Part shown: piece after piece, positions 47,916 to 58,200 of the stretch
How the letters are laid out: every line of letters begins with the position of its first letter
How positions within the stretch are numbered: the stretch's first letter is position 1
Assembly: GCF_014287635.1 (NCBI RefSeq)
Contig: NZ_JACOPH010000013.1
Coordinates: 1 to 64,000 of the forward strand
DNA length: 64,000 nt
Direction of reading: 5' to 3'
DNA from: Roseburia zhanii
Lineage (GTDB): Bacteria > Bacillota > Clostridia > Lachnospirales > Lachnospiraceae
Translations under genes and position numbers: made by a program
The notes under the pieces: generated by a model
The model's database searches: none
The model's input: the letters and a program-made list of their open reading frames with translations, nothing else
What the model was told of the DNA's origin: nothing

Positions 47916-49529
47916 ATGGAAAGACAAAGCGGAAAAAAGATATTCGGTGGAATTGCGATCGGCAATATACTTTTTTATACAAAGCAGTCCAATCAGGTTG
48001 TGCGCAGAAAAATAGAAGATACCGATGCAGAGATCAAAAGGTATGAAGCGGCAAAAAAAGAAGCCATCCGGCAGTTAGAAGAATTAGCGGAAATGGCGGT
48101 AAAAGAAGTCGGTGAAGTCAATGCGCAGATCTTTGAAGTACATGCGATGATGTTAGAAGACGGAGATTACAATGAATCTGTCCATAACTATATTACTTCC
48201 CAGAAGGTGAATGCAGAGTATGCGGTTGCATCCACAGGGGATAATTTCGCTTCTGTTTTTGCAAATATGGAAGATGAATATTTTAAAGCACGTTCTGCAG
48301 ATATGAAAGATATTTCAGAACGTGTCATTGCTGTGTTAAGTGGCAGAAAGGCGGAAAGTGAACTGCCAGATGAGCCGGTGATCATAGCAGCAGAGGATTT
48401 AGCACCCAGCGAAACCGTACAGATGGATAAATCAAGAGTGCTTGCATTTGTAACAGAACTTGGTTCAGCAAATTCGCATACGGCAATTCTTGCCCGCACC
48501 ATGGGGATTCCGGCAGTGACCGGTGTTAAGATCAAAGAAAGCTGGAATGGAAAACTGGCAATCGTGGACGGATATCAGGGCGAATTGATCGTAGAGCCGG
48601 ATAAGGCTGTTTTAGAAGAATATCAAAAGCTGCAAAAGCAGGACAAAGAACAGAAAGAACTGTTACAGACCCTAAAAGGAAAAGAGAATGTGACGCTAAG
48701 CGGTCAGAAGATAAAACTGTATGCAAATATCGGAAATATTGCAGATTTAGCAGCCGTTTTGCAGAATGATGCAGGCGGAATCGGACTTTTCAGAAGTGAA
48801 TTTTTGTATTTAGAAAAAGATACATTCCCGACAGAAGAAGAACAGTTTTCAGTTTACCGTCAGGTAGCAGAAACAATGGCAGGCAAGCCGGTGATCATTC
48901 GTACATTAGATATCGGAGCCGATAAGCAGGCAGATTATTTTCATTTAGAACCCGAAGAAAATCCGGCAATGGGCTATCGTGCGATCAGGATATGTCTGAC
49001 GAGAAAAGACATTTTTAAAACACAGCTTCGTGCGATCTATCGTGCCAGCAGTTATGGATCAATAGCCGTCATGTATCCGATGATCACTTCTGTACAGGAA
49101 GTAAAAGAAATCAAAGAAGTGGCAGAAGAAGTAAAAGCGGAGTTAGATGCTGACCATATTCCGTATAAAAATATCGAACAGGGCATTATGGTCGAAACAC
49201 CGGCAGCAGCGGTGCTTAGTGACCTGTTAGCAGAAGAAGTGGATTTTTTCAGTATCGGAACGAACGATCTGACACAGTATACATTAGCGATTGACCGTCA
49301 GAATACGAATCTTGACAAATTTTATGATCCACATTCTCCCGCAGTTTTAAGACTGATCGAGCTGATCGTCAAAAATGCACATCAGGCAGGTATCTGGGTG
49401 GGTATCTGTGGGGAACTTGGGGCAGATATGACATTGACGAAACAGTTTTTACAGATGGGAGTAGACGAATTGTCGGTAGCAGCCGGCTGTATTCTCCCGA
49501 TACGAAAGATCATACGGGAAACCAAATAG
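47916..49529 (+). CDS. ptsI: PTS enzyme I
   Basis: 537 residues. Active His188 in G-S-A-N-S-H-T-A-I-L-A-R-T-M-G-I-P, HPr-binding helical domain (about 25-140), and PEP-binding C-terminal domain with G-I-G-L-F-R-S-E-F-L-Y and E-Q-G-I-M-V-E-T-P-A-A. It starts the phosphate relay from PEP to HPr. Only a weak A/G-rich site precedes the ATG. Forms an operon with ptsH. Confidence 0.96.
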   Translation: MERQSGKKIFGGIAIGNILFYTKQSNQVVRRKIEDTDAEIKRYEAAKKEAIRQLEELAEMAVKEVGEVNAQIFEVHAMMLEDGDYNESVHNYITSQKVNAEYAVASTGDNFASVFANMEDEYFKARSADMKDISERVIAVLSGRKAESELPDEPVIIAAEDLAPSETVQMDKSRVLAFVTELGSANSHTAILARTMGIPAVTGVKIKESWNGKLAIVDGYQGELIVEPDKAVLEEYQKLQKQDKEQKELLQTLKGKENVTLSGQKIKLYANIGNIADLAAVLQNDAGGIGLFRSEFLYLEKDTFPTEEEQFSVYRQVAETMAGKPVIIRTLDIGADKQADYFHLEPEENPAMGYRAIRICLTRKDIFKTQLRAIYRASSYGSIAVMYPMITSVQEVKEIKEVAEEVKAELDADHIPYKNIEQGIMVETPAAAVLSDLLAEEVDFFSIGTNDLTQYTLAIDRQNTNLDKFYDPHSPAVLRLIELIVKNAHQAGIWVGICGELGADMTLTKQFLQMGVDELSVAAGCILPIRKIIRETK

Positions 49530-49546
49530 AAAAGCAGGAATAATTT

Positions 49547-50362
49547 ATGGGAAAGATAATATTTTTTGATATAGATGGTACATTAGTCGGTTTTAAAGGA
49601 GATATCTTAGACTCGACGAGAGAAGCATTGCAGGCGGCAAAGCGGAACGGACATAAGATACTTTTATGTACGGGCAGAAGTAAGAATCAGATTTATCCAT
49701 GGCTGTTAGAAGAAGGATTCCAAGGCATTGTTGCGGCAGCAGGAGCATATGTGGAATGTGATGGAAAAATAATCTATCACCATACGATGCAAAAAGAAGA
49801 CGTACAGAAAGCAGTTTCATATTTACGGAAATGGCAGGCACCGTATGGATTCCAGTCTGCAACGGGGACAATCGTACATGCAGACCAGAAAGATGCAATG
49901 CAGAGGGTATTTATGGATATGGGCATTGATATAGAGAAGATTGAACAGATTTTTTCAGGCCTGTTGGTGGAAAATGGAGAAGATTTTTATGACAGGGTGG
50001 AAAAAATGATGTATTATCACTGTCCGAAAATCGTTTCGGAAGTGCAGAAGGTTTTAGCACCGGATATGGATGTTACGGTGACAAGTTTTGAAGAACCGGA
50101 CGAATGTAGTGGCGAGATCACGACTGCCGGTGTGAATAAAGCAACAGGAATGCAGAAAGCTGTGGAATACTTTGGACTGACAAGAGAAGATACGGTGGCT
50201 TTTGGAGACGGACCTAATGATATGGAAATGTTACAGTATGCAAAGATTGGTGTTGCCATGGGCAATGCTGTTTTGGAATTAAAACAACATGCCTACATGG
50301 TAACAGATGATATCGGATATGCGGGAGTTGCACATGCCATGTTGAAATTAGGATTGATCTGA
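49547..50362 (+). CDS. Cof-type HAD hydrolase
   Basis: 271 residues. Motif I F-F-D-I-D-G-T-L-V, motif II L-C-T-G-R-S, motif IV F-G-D-G-P-N-D-M-E-M-L, and the IIB cap domain in between. A phosphatase of sugar phosphates or other small metabolites, not further assignable. It is 17 bp after ptsI, perhaps removing toxic sugar phosphates. Confidence 0.92.
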   Translation: MGKIIFFDIDGTLVGFKGDILDSTREALQAAKRNGHKILLCTGRSKNQIYPWLLEEGFQGIVAAAGAYVECDGKIIYHHTMQKEDVQKAVSYLRKWQAPYGFQSATGTIVHADQKDAMQRVFMDMGIDIEKIEQIFSGLLVENGEDFYDRVEKMMYYHCPKIVSEVQKVLAPDMDVTVTSFEEPDECSGEITTAGVNKATGMQKAVEYFGLTREDTVAFGDGPNDMEMLQYAKIGVAMGNAVLELKQHAYMVTDDIGYAGVAHAMLKLGLI

Positions 50363-50373
50363 TACAGGGATCG

Positions 50374-50397
50374 ATCTGCTGTCAAGCAGCTTTTTTG
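50374..50397 (+). terminator. Terminator between convergent genes
   Basis: A short stem CTGCT with AGCAG and a T-run to about 50397, between the Cof gene and the minus-strand HisJ-like gene. Confidence 0.55.
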
Positions 50398-50399
50398 TA

Positions 50400-51197
50400 T
50401 CAGATTGGATAAAATGCCGGTTTCCGGTTTTTAAATACGGTATAATATGCAAAACCGGCATCATCTAAAATATCATGGATACGGTAATAGTCATAGGCAA
50501 CATGCTCCGGTGCATGGGCATCCGCACCAAGCGTTAAGATCTCTCCGCCAAGAGAATGGTAGCGTTTTAAGATATCCTCTGTTGGATTCGGGTGTGAAAG
50601 CCCGTATTTAAAACCTGCCATGTTCAGTTCAATTCCTTTTCCCTTTGCGATCAGAGTGCGAAGGATCTCATCGATCACATCTTTATATTTTTCATAGGAA
50701 TAATTCGCATTTTTATTCGGACCATAGCGTACAACGTAGTCAATGTGTCCGTATACATCAAAATTGTCAAAGACAGCGAGATTTTCCAAAATAGATTCAA
50801 AATATTCAAGATATGCCGCGTCTTCCGTTTTTCCTTCATAAAATTCAGCATAATAAGGATCGATACCATGTACCACATGGGAAGAACCGATCACAAAATC
50901 AAACTCTCCTTTGGTTAAAAAATCATTGTAATAGGCTTTTAAATGTGGCTGCAGACCGAGTTCCACACCAATATTTATGGCAAGTTTGTCTTTATATTTC
51001 TGCTGTAGTGGTTTTAAAACCTGAAAATACTCTGCCGGATCAAAATGAAACGGAGTAGGGCCGGGATAGTCGTGGTCGATATGGTCGGTAAAGCAGATCC
51101 CGTCAAGCTGCTTCTCAATAGAAGCTGAAATCATATCTTCCGGCAGGGCTGTGCTGTCGCCGGAAAAATTACAATGCATGTGAGTGTCCCAGTACAT
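50400..51197 (-). CDS. PHP-type histidinol-phosphatase (HisJ/HisK family)
   Basis: 265 residues. PHP motif 1 D-T-H-M-H-C-N-F-S-G-D, motif 2 F-T-D-H-I-D-H-D-Y, later S-S-H-V-V-H-G, Y-G-H-I-D-Y and L-G-A-D-A-H-A-P-E-H-V for metal binding. Converts histidinol-P to histidinol, or acts on a related phosphate ester; no other his genes are in the window. Ribosome site AAGGAGG on the minus strand. Its upstream region (51198-51424) is AT-rich and shared divergently with gap. Confidence 0.88.
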   Translation of the reverse strand: MYWDTHMHCNFSGDSTALPEDMISASIEKQLDGICFTDHIDHDYPGPTPFHFDPAEYFQVLKPLQQKYKDKLAINIGVELGLQPHLKAYYNDFLTKGEFDFVIGSSHVVHGIDPYYAEFYEGKTEDAAYLEYFESILENLAVFDNFDVYGHIDYVVRYGPNKNANYSYEKYKDVIDEILRTLIAKGKGIELNMAGFKYGLSHPNPTEDILKRYHSLGGEILTLGADAHAPEHVAYDYYRIHDILDDAGFAYYTVFKNRKPAFYPI

Positions 51198-51424
51198 AAC
51201 GCATGACCTCCTTTCTGTATATGGTAAAATCCCATTCTTAAGTATCCGGACATGAGTATAGCATATCTTTTCCCTGAAAGAAAGAGAGAACGGTATGTCA
51301 GTAAACAGTAACCGGATATCTGCATATGAATAGTATGGTTTGCACAGTATTTATGAAAAATCGACAAAATATTTTGTTACTATTATGAAAATGGTGAAAA
51401 TTTTAACAAACTAAAGGATAAGGC

Positions 51425-51480
51425 TTGTTTTTTTAGAAGAAATTAGTTAAAATAAAAACAGGTTGGGTGCATAGCCCAAG
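51425..51480 (+). promoter_or_regulatory. gap promoter and leader hairpin
   Basis: -35 TTGTTT (51425-51430), 17-bp spacer, -10 TAAAAT (51448-51453), then in the early leader a small hairpin TTGGG with CCCAA (about 51463-51479). The ribosome site AGGAGGAATTAAGAC comes after an AT-rich leader. Confidence 0.6.
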
Positions 51481-51519
51481 TAAAATTTATTTTTTAAAAT
51501 TTCTAGGAGGAATTAAGAC

Positions 51520-52536
51520 ATGGCAGTAAGAGTAGCAATCAATGGATTCGGCCGTATCGGTCGTCTTGCATTCAGACAGATGTTCGGTGCAGAAGGATAT
51601 GAAGTAGTAGCAATCAACGATTTAACAAGCCCTAAAATGTTAGCACACTTGTTAAAATATGATTCTTCTCAGGGTAAATATGAATTAGCAGACAAGGTAT
51701 CTGCTGGAGAAGATTCTATCACAGTTGATGGAAAAGAAATCAAGATCTATGCATTCCCAGATGCAAACAACTGTCCTTGGGGCGAATTAAAAGTTGACGT
51801 TGTATTAGAGTGCTCCGGATTCTACACAAGCAAAGAAAAAGCACAGGCTCATATCAATGCAGGAGCTCGTAAAGTTGTTATTTCTGCTCCAGCAGGAAAT
51901 GACCTTCCTACTATCGTATACAACACAAACCACGAAACATTAAAAGCTTCTGATACAATCATTTCAGCAGCTTCCTGTACAACAAACTGTTTAGCACCTA
52001 TGGCTGATGCATTAAACAAATATGCACCAATCCAGTCTGGTATCATGGTAACAATCCATGCTTACACAGGAGATCAGATGACTCTTGACGGACCACAGAG
52101 AAAAGGTGATTTAAGAAGATCCCGTGCAGCAGCAGTTAATATCGTTCCTAACAGCACAGGTGCTGCAAAAGCTATCGGATTAGTTATTCCGGAATTAAAC
52201 GGAAAATTAATCGGATCTGCACAGCGTGTTCCAACTCCAACAGGTTCTACAACAATCTTAACAGCAGTTGTTAAGAAAGCTGGCGTAACAAAAGAAGATA
52301 TCAATGCAGCTATGAAAGCAGCAGCTAACGAATCTTTCGGTTACAACGAAGATGAAATCGTATCTTCCGATATCGTAGGAATGAGATATGGTTCATTATT
52401 CGATGCTACACAGACAATGGTTAATCAGGTATCTGATGATCAGTACGAAGTTCAGGTTGTTTCATGGTATGACAACGAGAACAGCTACACATCTCAGATG
52501 GTTCGTACAATCAAATACTTCTCTGAGTTAGCTTAA
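51520..52536 (+). CDS. gap: Glyceraldehyde-3-phosphate dehydrogenase
   Basis: 338 residues. Rossmann start [12 protein letters not shown], catalytic Cys in [12 protein letters not shown], His in V-T-I-H-A-Y-T-G, C-terminal S-W-Y-D-N-E. NAD-dependent step of glycolysis. Codon choice is strongly biased (highly expressed). First of gap-pgk-tpiA, with its own promoter and terminator. Confidence 0.97.
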   Translation: MAVRVAINGFGRIGRLAFRQMFGAEGYEVVAINDLTSPKMLAHLLKYDSSQGKYELADKVSAGEDSITVDGKEIKIYAFPDANNCPWGELKVDVVLECSGFYTSKEKAQAHINAGARKVVISAPAGNDLPTIVYNTNHETLKASDTIISAASCTTNCLAPMADALNKYAPIQSGIMVTIHAYTGDQMTLDGPQRKGDLRRSRAAAVNIVPNSTGAAKAIGLVIPELNGKLIGSAQRVPTPTGSTTILTAVVKKAGVTKEDINAAMKAAANESFGYNEDEIVSSDIVGMRYGSLFDATQTMVNQVSDDQYEVQVVSWYDNENSYTSQMVRTIKYFSELA

Positions 52537-52602
52537 GATTAAGAAACAGGCACACGATAGACTGCTTTTAAGCAACAGGCTGTCAGAGTGTGTACTAGAC
52601 TC

Positions 52603-52640
52603 AAAAGGGGTCCGGTCTTTTTTGGACCGGGCTCCTTTCT
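52603..52640 (+). terminator. Terminator after gap
   Basis: The AAAGGGGTCCGGTC arm (from 52603) pairs with GGACCGGGCTCCTTT (to about 52638) over a T-rich loop, followed by CTTAT. It separates gap from pgk, although transcription may read through in part. Confidence 0.7.
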
Positions 52641-52698
52641 TATATAATAAGAAATTTGTAAAATCCTACTTTATAAAAAAGAAATGGAGGACATATTT

Positions 52699-53910
52699 AT
52701 GTCATTAAATAAAAAATCAGTAGATGATATCAACGTAGCAGGAAAAAAAGTTCTCTGCAGATGCGATTTTAACGTACCTTTAAAAGATGGAAAGATTACA
52801 GATGAGAACCGTTTAGTAGCAGCTCTGCCAACAATCAAAAAATTGATCGCAGACGGCGGCAGAGTGATCCTTTGCTCTCATTTAGGAAAAGTAAAAACAG
52901 AAGAAGACAAACAGACAAAGACACTTGCTCCAGTAGCAAAGAGATTATCTGAGTTATTAGGTCAGGAAGTAAAATTTGCAGCAGATCCGGAAGTAGTAGG
53001 ACCAAATGCAAGAGCAGCCGTAGATGCAATGAAAGACGGAGACGTTATCTTACTTGAGAATACACGTTTCAGACCAGAAGAAACGAAAAACGGAGAAGCT
53101 TTCTCAAAAGACTTAGCTTCTTTATGTGATGTATTCGTAAATGACGCATTCGGAACAGCTCACAGAGCACACTGCTCTAACGTAGGTGTTGCAAAGTTAG
53201 TAGATACAGCAGTTGTTGGTTACTTAATGCAGAAAGAGATCGATTTCCTTGGAAATGCAGTAGAAAATCCGGTAAGACCTTTTGTTGCGATCTTAGGTGG
53301 AGCAAAAGTTGCTGATAAATTAAATGTTATCTCTAATTTATTAGAGAAATGCGATACTCTGATCATTGGTGGTGGTATGGCATTTACATTCTTAAAAGCA
53401 CAGGGATATGAAATCGGTAAATCTTTAGTAGATGATACAAAACTTGATTACTGTAAAGAAATGCTTGCAAAAGCTGAAAAACTTGGAAAGAAATTATTGC
53501 TTCCGGTAGATACAGTAACAGCAGATGCATTCCCGGATCCAATCGATGCAAAGATCGATGTTGAAGTTTATGATGCAGCAAATATGCCGGCAGACAAAGC
53601 TGGATTTGATATTGGACCAAAGACTGCAGCTTTATATGCAGAAGCAGTAAAGACAGCAAAGACAGTTGTATGGAACGGACCAATGGGTATCTTCGAGAAC
53701 CCGATCCTTGCAAAAGGTACGATCGCTGTAGCAGAAGCACTTGCAGAAACAGATGCTACAACAATCATCGGTGGTGGAGATTCCGCAGCAGCAGTCAACC
53801 AGTTAGGATTTGGTGATAAGATGAGCCATATCTCTACAGGTGGTGGAGCTTCTCTTGAATTCTTAGAAGGAAAAGAATTACCGGGTGTAGCAGCAGCAAA
53901 CGACAAATAA
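52699..53910 (+). CDS. pgk: Phosphoglycerate kinase
   Basis: 403 residues from ATG 52699 (ATGGAGG upstream; an ATG at 52684 lies on the ribosome site). [19 protein letters not shown] and the hinge and nucleotide motif G-G-G-D-S-A-A-A. Makes ATP from 1,3-bisphosphoglycerate. Co-directional with gap and tpiA. Confidence 0.97.
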   Translation: MSLNKKSVDDINVAGKKVLCRCDFNVPLKDGKITDENRLVAALPTIKKLIADGGRVILCSHLGKVKTEEDKQTKTLAPVAKRLSELLGQEVKFAADPEVVGPNARAAVDAMKDGDVILLENTRFRPEETKNGEAFSKDLASLCDVFVNDAFGTAHRAHCSNVGVAKLVDTAVVGYLMQKEIDFLGNAVENPVRPFVAILGGAKVADKLNVISNLLEKCDTLIIGGGMAFTFLKAQGYEIGKSLVDDTKLDYCKEMLAKAEKLGKKLLLPVDTVTADAFPDPIDAKIDVEVYDAANMPADKAGFDIGPKTAALYAEAVKTAKTVVWNGPMGIFENPILAKGTIAVAEALAETDATTIIGGGDSAAAVNQLGFGDKMSHISTGGGASLEFLEGKELPGVAAANDK

Positions 53911-53992
53911 AATGCGAAATATACAAGCCTTTCGTTAAGATGTAAAATATCATCCGGCGGAAGGCTTGCTGATATGGATAAGGAGAATGAAC

Positions 53993-54742
53993 ATGGCAAG
54001 AAAGAAAATTATCGCCGGAAACTGGAAAATGAATAAAACTCCAAGCGAAGCAGTAGCATTAGTAAAAGAATTGACTCCATTAGTTGCAAATGATGATGTT
54101 GATGTTGTATTCTGTGTACCAGCCATTGATATCATTCCGGCAATGGAAGCTGCAAAAGGAACAAATATCCAGATCGGTGCTGAGAATATGTATTTTGAGG
54201 AAAGCGGAGCATATACAGGAGAGATTTCCCCTGCAATGCTTACAGATGCCGGAGTAAAATATGTTGTATTAGGACATTCTGAGAGAAGAGAATATTTTGC
54301 AGAAACAGATGAAACCGTAAATAAGAAAGTATTAAAAGCATTTGAACATGGTATCACACCGATCATCTGCTGTGGTGAAACTTTAACACAGAGAAAACAG
54401 GGAATCTATATTGACTGGATCCGTATGCAGATTAAGATCGCATTCCAGAATGTTACAGCAGATCAGGCAAAGACAGCAGTGATCGCTTATGAGCCGATCT
54501 GGGCAATCGGAACAGGTGAAACAGCAACATCTGATCAGGCTGAAGAAGTTTGTGCAGCTATCCGTAACTGCATCAAAGAAGTATATGACGAAGCAACCGC
54601 AGAAGCTATCCGTATCCAGTATGGCGGATCTGTAAATGCAGGTAATGCAGCAGAATTATTTGCAAAACCTGACATTGACGGAGGTTTAGTAGGTGGAGCT
54701 TCCTTAAAGGCTGATTTTGGAAAGATTGTAAATTATAAATAA
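53993..54742 (+). CDS. tpiA: Triosephosphate isomerase
   Basis: 249 residues from ATG 53993 (AAGGAGA upstream). A-G-N-W-K-M-N-K, catalytic His in L-G-H-S-E-R-R, catalytic Glu in [11 protein letters not shown], and Y-G-G-S-V. Interconverts the triose phosphates. Ends in a strong terminator. Confidence 0.97.
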   Translation: MARKKIIAGNWKMNKTPSEAVALVKELTPLVANDDVDVVFCVPAIDIIPAMEAAKGTNIQIGAENMYFEESGAYTGEISPAMLTDAGVKYVVLGHSERREYFAETDETVNKKVLKAFEHGITPIICCGETLTQRKQGIYIDWIRMQIKIAFQNVTADQAKTAVIAYEPIWAIGTGETATSDQAEEVCAAIRNCIKEVYDEATAEAIRIQYGGSVNAGNAAELFAKPDIDGGLVGGASLKADFGKIVNYK

Positions 54743-54763
54743 ATCTTTTGATTGAAAAAAATA

Positions 54764-54826
54764 AAACACCATTGAATACATGGAGAAAGTTAGTTTTCAA
54801 GTGTATTCAATGGTGTTTTTTTGTTC
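54764..54826 (+). terminator. Strong terminator after tpiA
   Basis: AAACACCATTGAATACA (54764-54780) pairs perfectly with TGTATTCAATGGTGTTT (from about 54803), then a T-run to 54826. From 54827 to 55051 I see only AT-rich sequence without a gene. Confidence 0.92.
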
Positions 54827-55051
54827 GTGAGTAGGCAAATATGCTTTCGCTAGCTAGCTATGATATTCTAAATAAACAATCTAAAACAATTCATTTTTTT
54901 CTAATTTTTTCAAAGAATCAAAGTCTTATTAGATCAAAGTTGTCCAGTTAAAATGCAAAAATACAGATGAAAGGGGATTGGATGTGCCTAAAGTGGATTT
55001 TTATTGTTTAGATGAACTAAAAAATATATATTTTTTTGTAAAAAATGTAAA

Positions 55052-55080
55052 TTGTTACTATATCTGTATAGAAGTATAAT
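55052..55080 (+). promoter_or_regulatory. Promoter of the GH43 surface-enzyme gene
   Basis: -35 TTGTTA (55052-55057), 17-bp spacer, -10 TATAAT (55075-55080). The leader to 55213 holds three TGCGCA palindromes (55099-55104, 55110-55115, 55142-55147), possible regulator sites, and an AAAGGAG ribosome site. Confidence 0.7.
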
Positions 55081-55213
55081 ATAATTAAGACAACCGGTTG
55101 CGCAGCTGTTGCGCATCACATATGGCCATGCAGACGATGAGTGCGCAGAAGGAGGGAGGAAAGCAGGAAAATCGGGGGTTTGATAAAAATGGAAAGCATG
55201 AAAGGAGTAGGAC

Positions 55214-58200
55214 ATGAAAAAAAGAGTATTAAGTGGATTTTTAACATTGTTTTTAACTGTTGGAGCAGTGTTTGGCAGTGTTGCTGTTTCAGATCAGGTA
55301 TATGCGGCAGATGTATCTGTCAGTGGTACAGTTATAGCTACCGACGGAAGATCAGCTGTCAGTGGTGCAAACATAGTACTTCGTGATAAGAGCGACTGTA
55401 CAAAAGAATATACAGCTGTTTCGGGGGATGATGGTACTTATACGATCGCAGATGTACCGGAAGGGACTTATCAGGCGACAGCTTATCAAACAAATAAGAA
55501 TGACAGCAGTGCTGTTGTACAGACAGTGACGGTCACAGATGCAGGGGTATCTGATGTGAAATTACAGTTTCCGGTGGATCTGTCTGGTCAGATGGTTAAT
55601 CCAGGATTTGCTGAAACTAAGAATGATCTGACAGGCTGGAGCAATTCTTTAGGTCAGAGTGCCGGAGGAGCTGGTTTTAGAACAGAGTATAAAAAAGATC
55701 TTAGCAGTGTCGCTTATGCTCCATGGGCAGGTACAGCATTTGATATGGATATGTATCAGACCGTTTCTAATCTTGCAAATGGTACATACGTGGTATCCTG
55801 TTATGCAAAATGCGGCTGGGGTGATGATGCCAATGTAAGTTTGTATGCAAAGGATTCTGAGGGAAATATTATCGCTAGTGAAGAACTTCCTTCTAATGTA
55901 AATGAAGTTTATCAGGAAATCGGACTGACAGCAGAGGTAAAAGATGGAACCATTACAATCGGTATCGCTGGAAATGCAGCAGCAGGCGGTTGGGCAAACA
56001 TCGATGATTTCCACCTCGGACTTCTCGCAGAGCCGCAGGAAGATGAACAGGAAGAAACTGTAGATGCGGATTATGTCAATGATTCTTTCTGGACAGATAC
56101 AGAGGGCAATACCATTTATTCTCAAGGTGGTGGAATCTTTGAATTTGACGGTAAATATTACTGGTACGGTGTTAAATACACAGAAGCTGTAGATTATGCA
56201 AATGATCCAAGAACATATTATACAAGCTCTGATGTATTTGAAGGAATTACCTGTTATTCTTCTACCGATCTGAAAAACTGGAAATATGAAGGACTTGTAG
56301 CAGAACCGGATGATGTATATAATGCAGAGATCATGGGTACTACAAAACCTTATTCCATTAAGAATGGTAAAACCACATGGTTAGATGGTGAGAATGTTAA
56401 GAATACAGCAGTATGGGTTGGAAGACTTGGTGTTACCAAATTGTCAGATGGAACCTATGCTTTATTAGTACAGCATGAATGTGCAGATTATGACAATGCA
56501 CTTGATGGTGATACCGATCAGTGGAGTAAACAGGTGCTTGTAATGACATCGGATTCTCCAAATGGTAAATTTACATGGAATAACCGTATCAATATGAAAA
56601 GTGCGATCGGTACAAGTAATACCGGAGATCAGACTGTATTTGTAGATGATGATGGTACAGGCTGGCTGGTATATTCCTATGGTTCCGGGCGTGGAAAAAT
56701 GTATCTTTCCAAGATCGAATGGAATGCAGATCACTCAAAAGTAGTACTTGGTACACCATATATGGTATATCAGGGACCAGGCCGTGAAGGTAACTGTATG
56801 TTCAAGTACAATGGAAAATACTATCTGTGTGCATCCGATCTGTATGGATGGAATGCATCTCACGGCTATTACATGACGATCGATCCGGGCGAGATGTCCT
56901 TAGAGGATTATTTAAAGAGTGATGATTTTACAGTAACAAATGAGTTAAAACTGATGGATGGCACAAGTGATGATTTCTGTCATGTCAGCCAGACCGGATT
57001 TTTCTATACTTTAAAAGGTACAGAACAGACAACTGTTTTATTCTGTGGTGACCGCTGGTCAGATTTCGCAGGAAATGGTTTAGGATATAACCAGTGGTGT
57101 CCGTTATCTTTTGATGAAGACGGCACACCATATTTCAATTCACTTTCCGCATGGAATTTAGATGAAACAACCGGTAAATGGTCAGTAGCAGCCGGAAACA
57201 ACTACGTGAAAAATGGCAGTTTTGAAGCAGACCGTGTTAAAGTAGATAATGTTGCCGGATGGACACAGGTAACAAATAAAGGATCAAATGCAATTACAAA
57301 TAATGTAAAAATGGATGACGATACCGTTACCGGAAAAGGTTCTTTAAAACTTGGAAGCACATCTGCATATGATGTAGAAGTTTCCCAGAAAATCGCATCT
57401 TCTTCTTATGTAAACTTAGAAGATGGTGTGTACAAAATGACTGCAAAAGTAAAAAATAGTGGAAACTTTGATAATTTACAGATGTATGCTGTATCAGGTG
57501 GAAAGACATATGCTGCTTCCTTTACAAGTGCAAATCCGTTATGGACAACTGTAAAAGTGGATCCTGTGATCGTAAAAGGTAACGAAGTAACAGTCGGATT
57601 CCTTGCAGCAGGTACAAATTCTGAATGTTTGATCGATGATGTGACATTTACAGCAGTTGAGAATCCAGCACTTGCTACAGGAAGTATCACAGGTAAAGTA
57701 ACAGGTGATGCAGCAAGTAAAGGAAAAGTATTAACGGTCACAGCAGCAAATGCATCACAGATCTATAGTGTAGATGTAACATTGACAGGTGAAGCACAGG
57801 ATTATGCGATTGAAAACCTTGCAGATGGAACTTATACAGTAAGTTTTGCAGCAAAGAACTGTGTCGTACCGGATCCGGTAGAAGTAACAGTAGCTGACGG
57901 ACAGGCAGCACCAGTCGAGAATAAGACAATTACAAACAATGCAGGAAATGCAAAAGGTAAAGTGGTAGACGGCAGTGCTTCCGGTATTGCAGATGTAACC
58001 GTTACATTATCGAAAGATGGCAGTGAAGACATCACTGTTTCAACAGGAGCAGATGGTTCTTATGAATTTGCAGATGTAGAAGCAGGAACTTATACCATTA
58101 CATTTGAAAAACGTGGATATCAGGTAGAAGGAAATGCACCGGAAACTGTAGAAATTGTCTTAAATGATACCAGGACGATTGATGATGTTGTACTTGCAAG

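Noticed and set aside
51198..51424. Riboswitch between hisJ-like gene and gap
   Set aside because: Only AT-rich sequence and a short hairpin; no known riboswitch core is visible.
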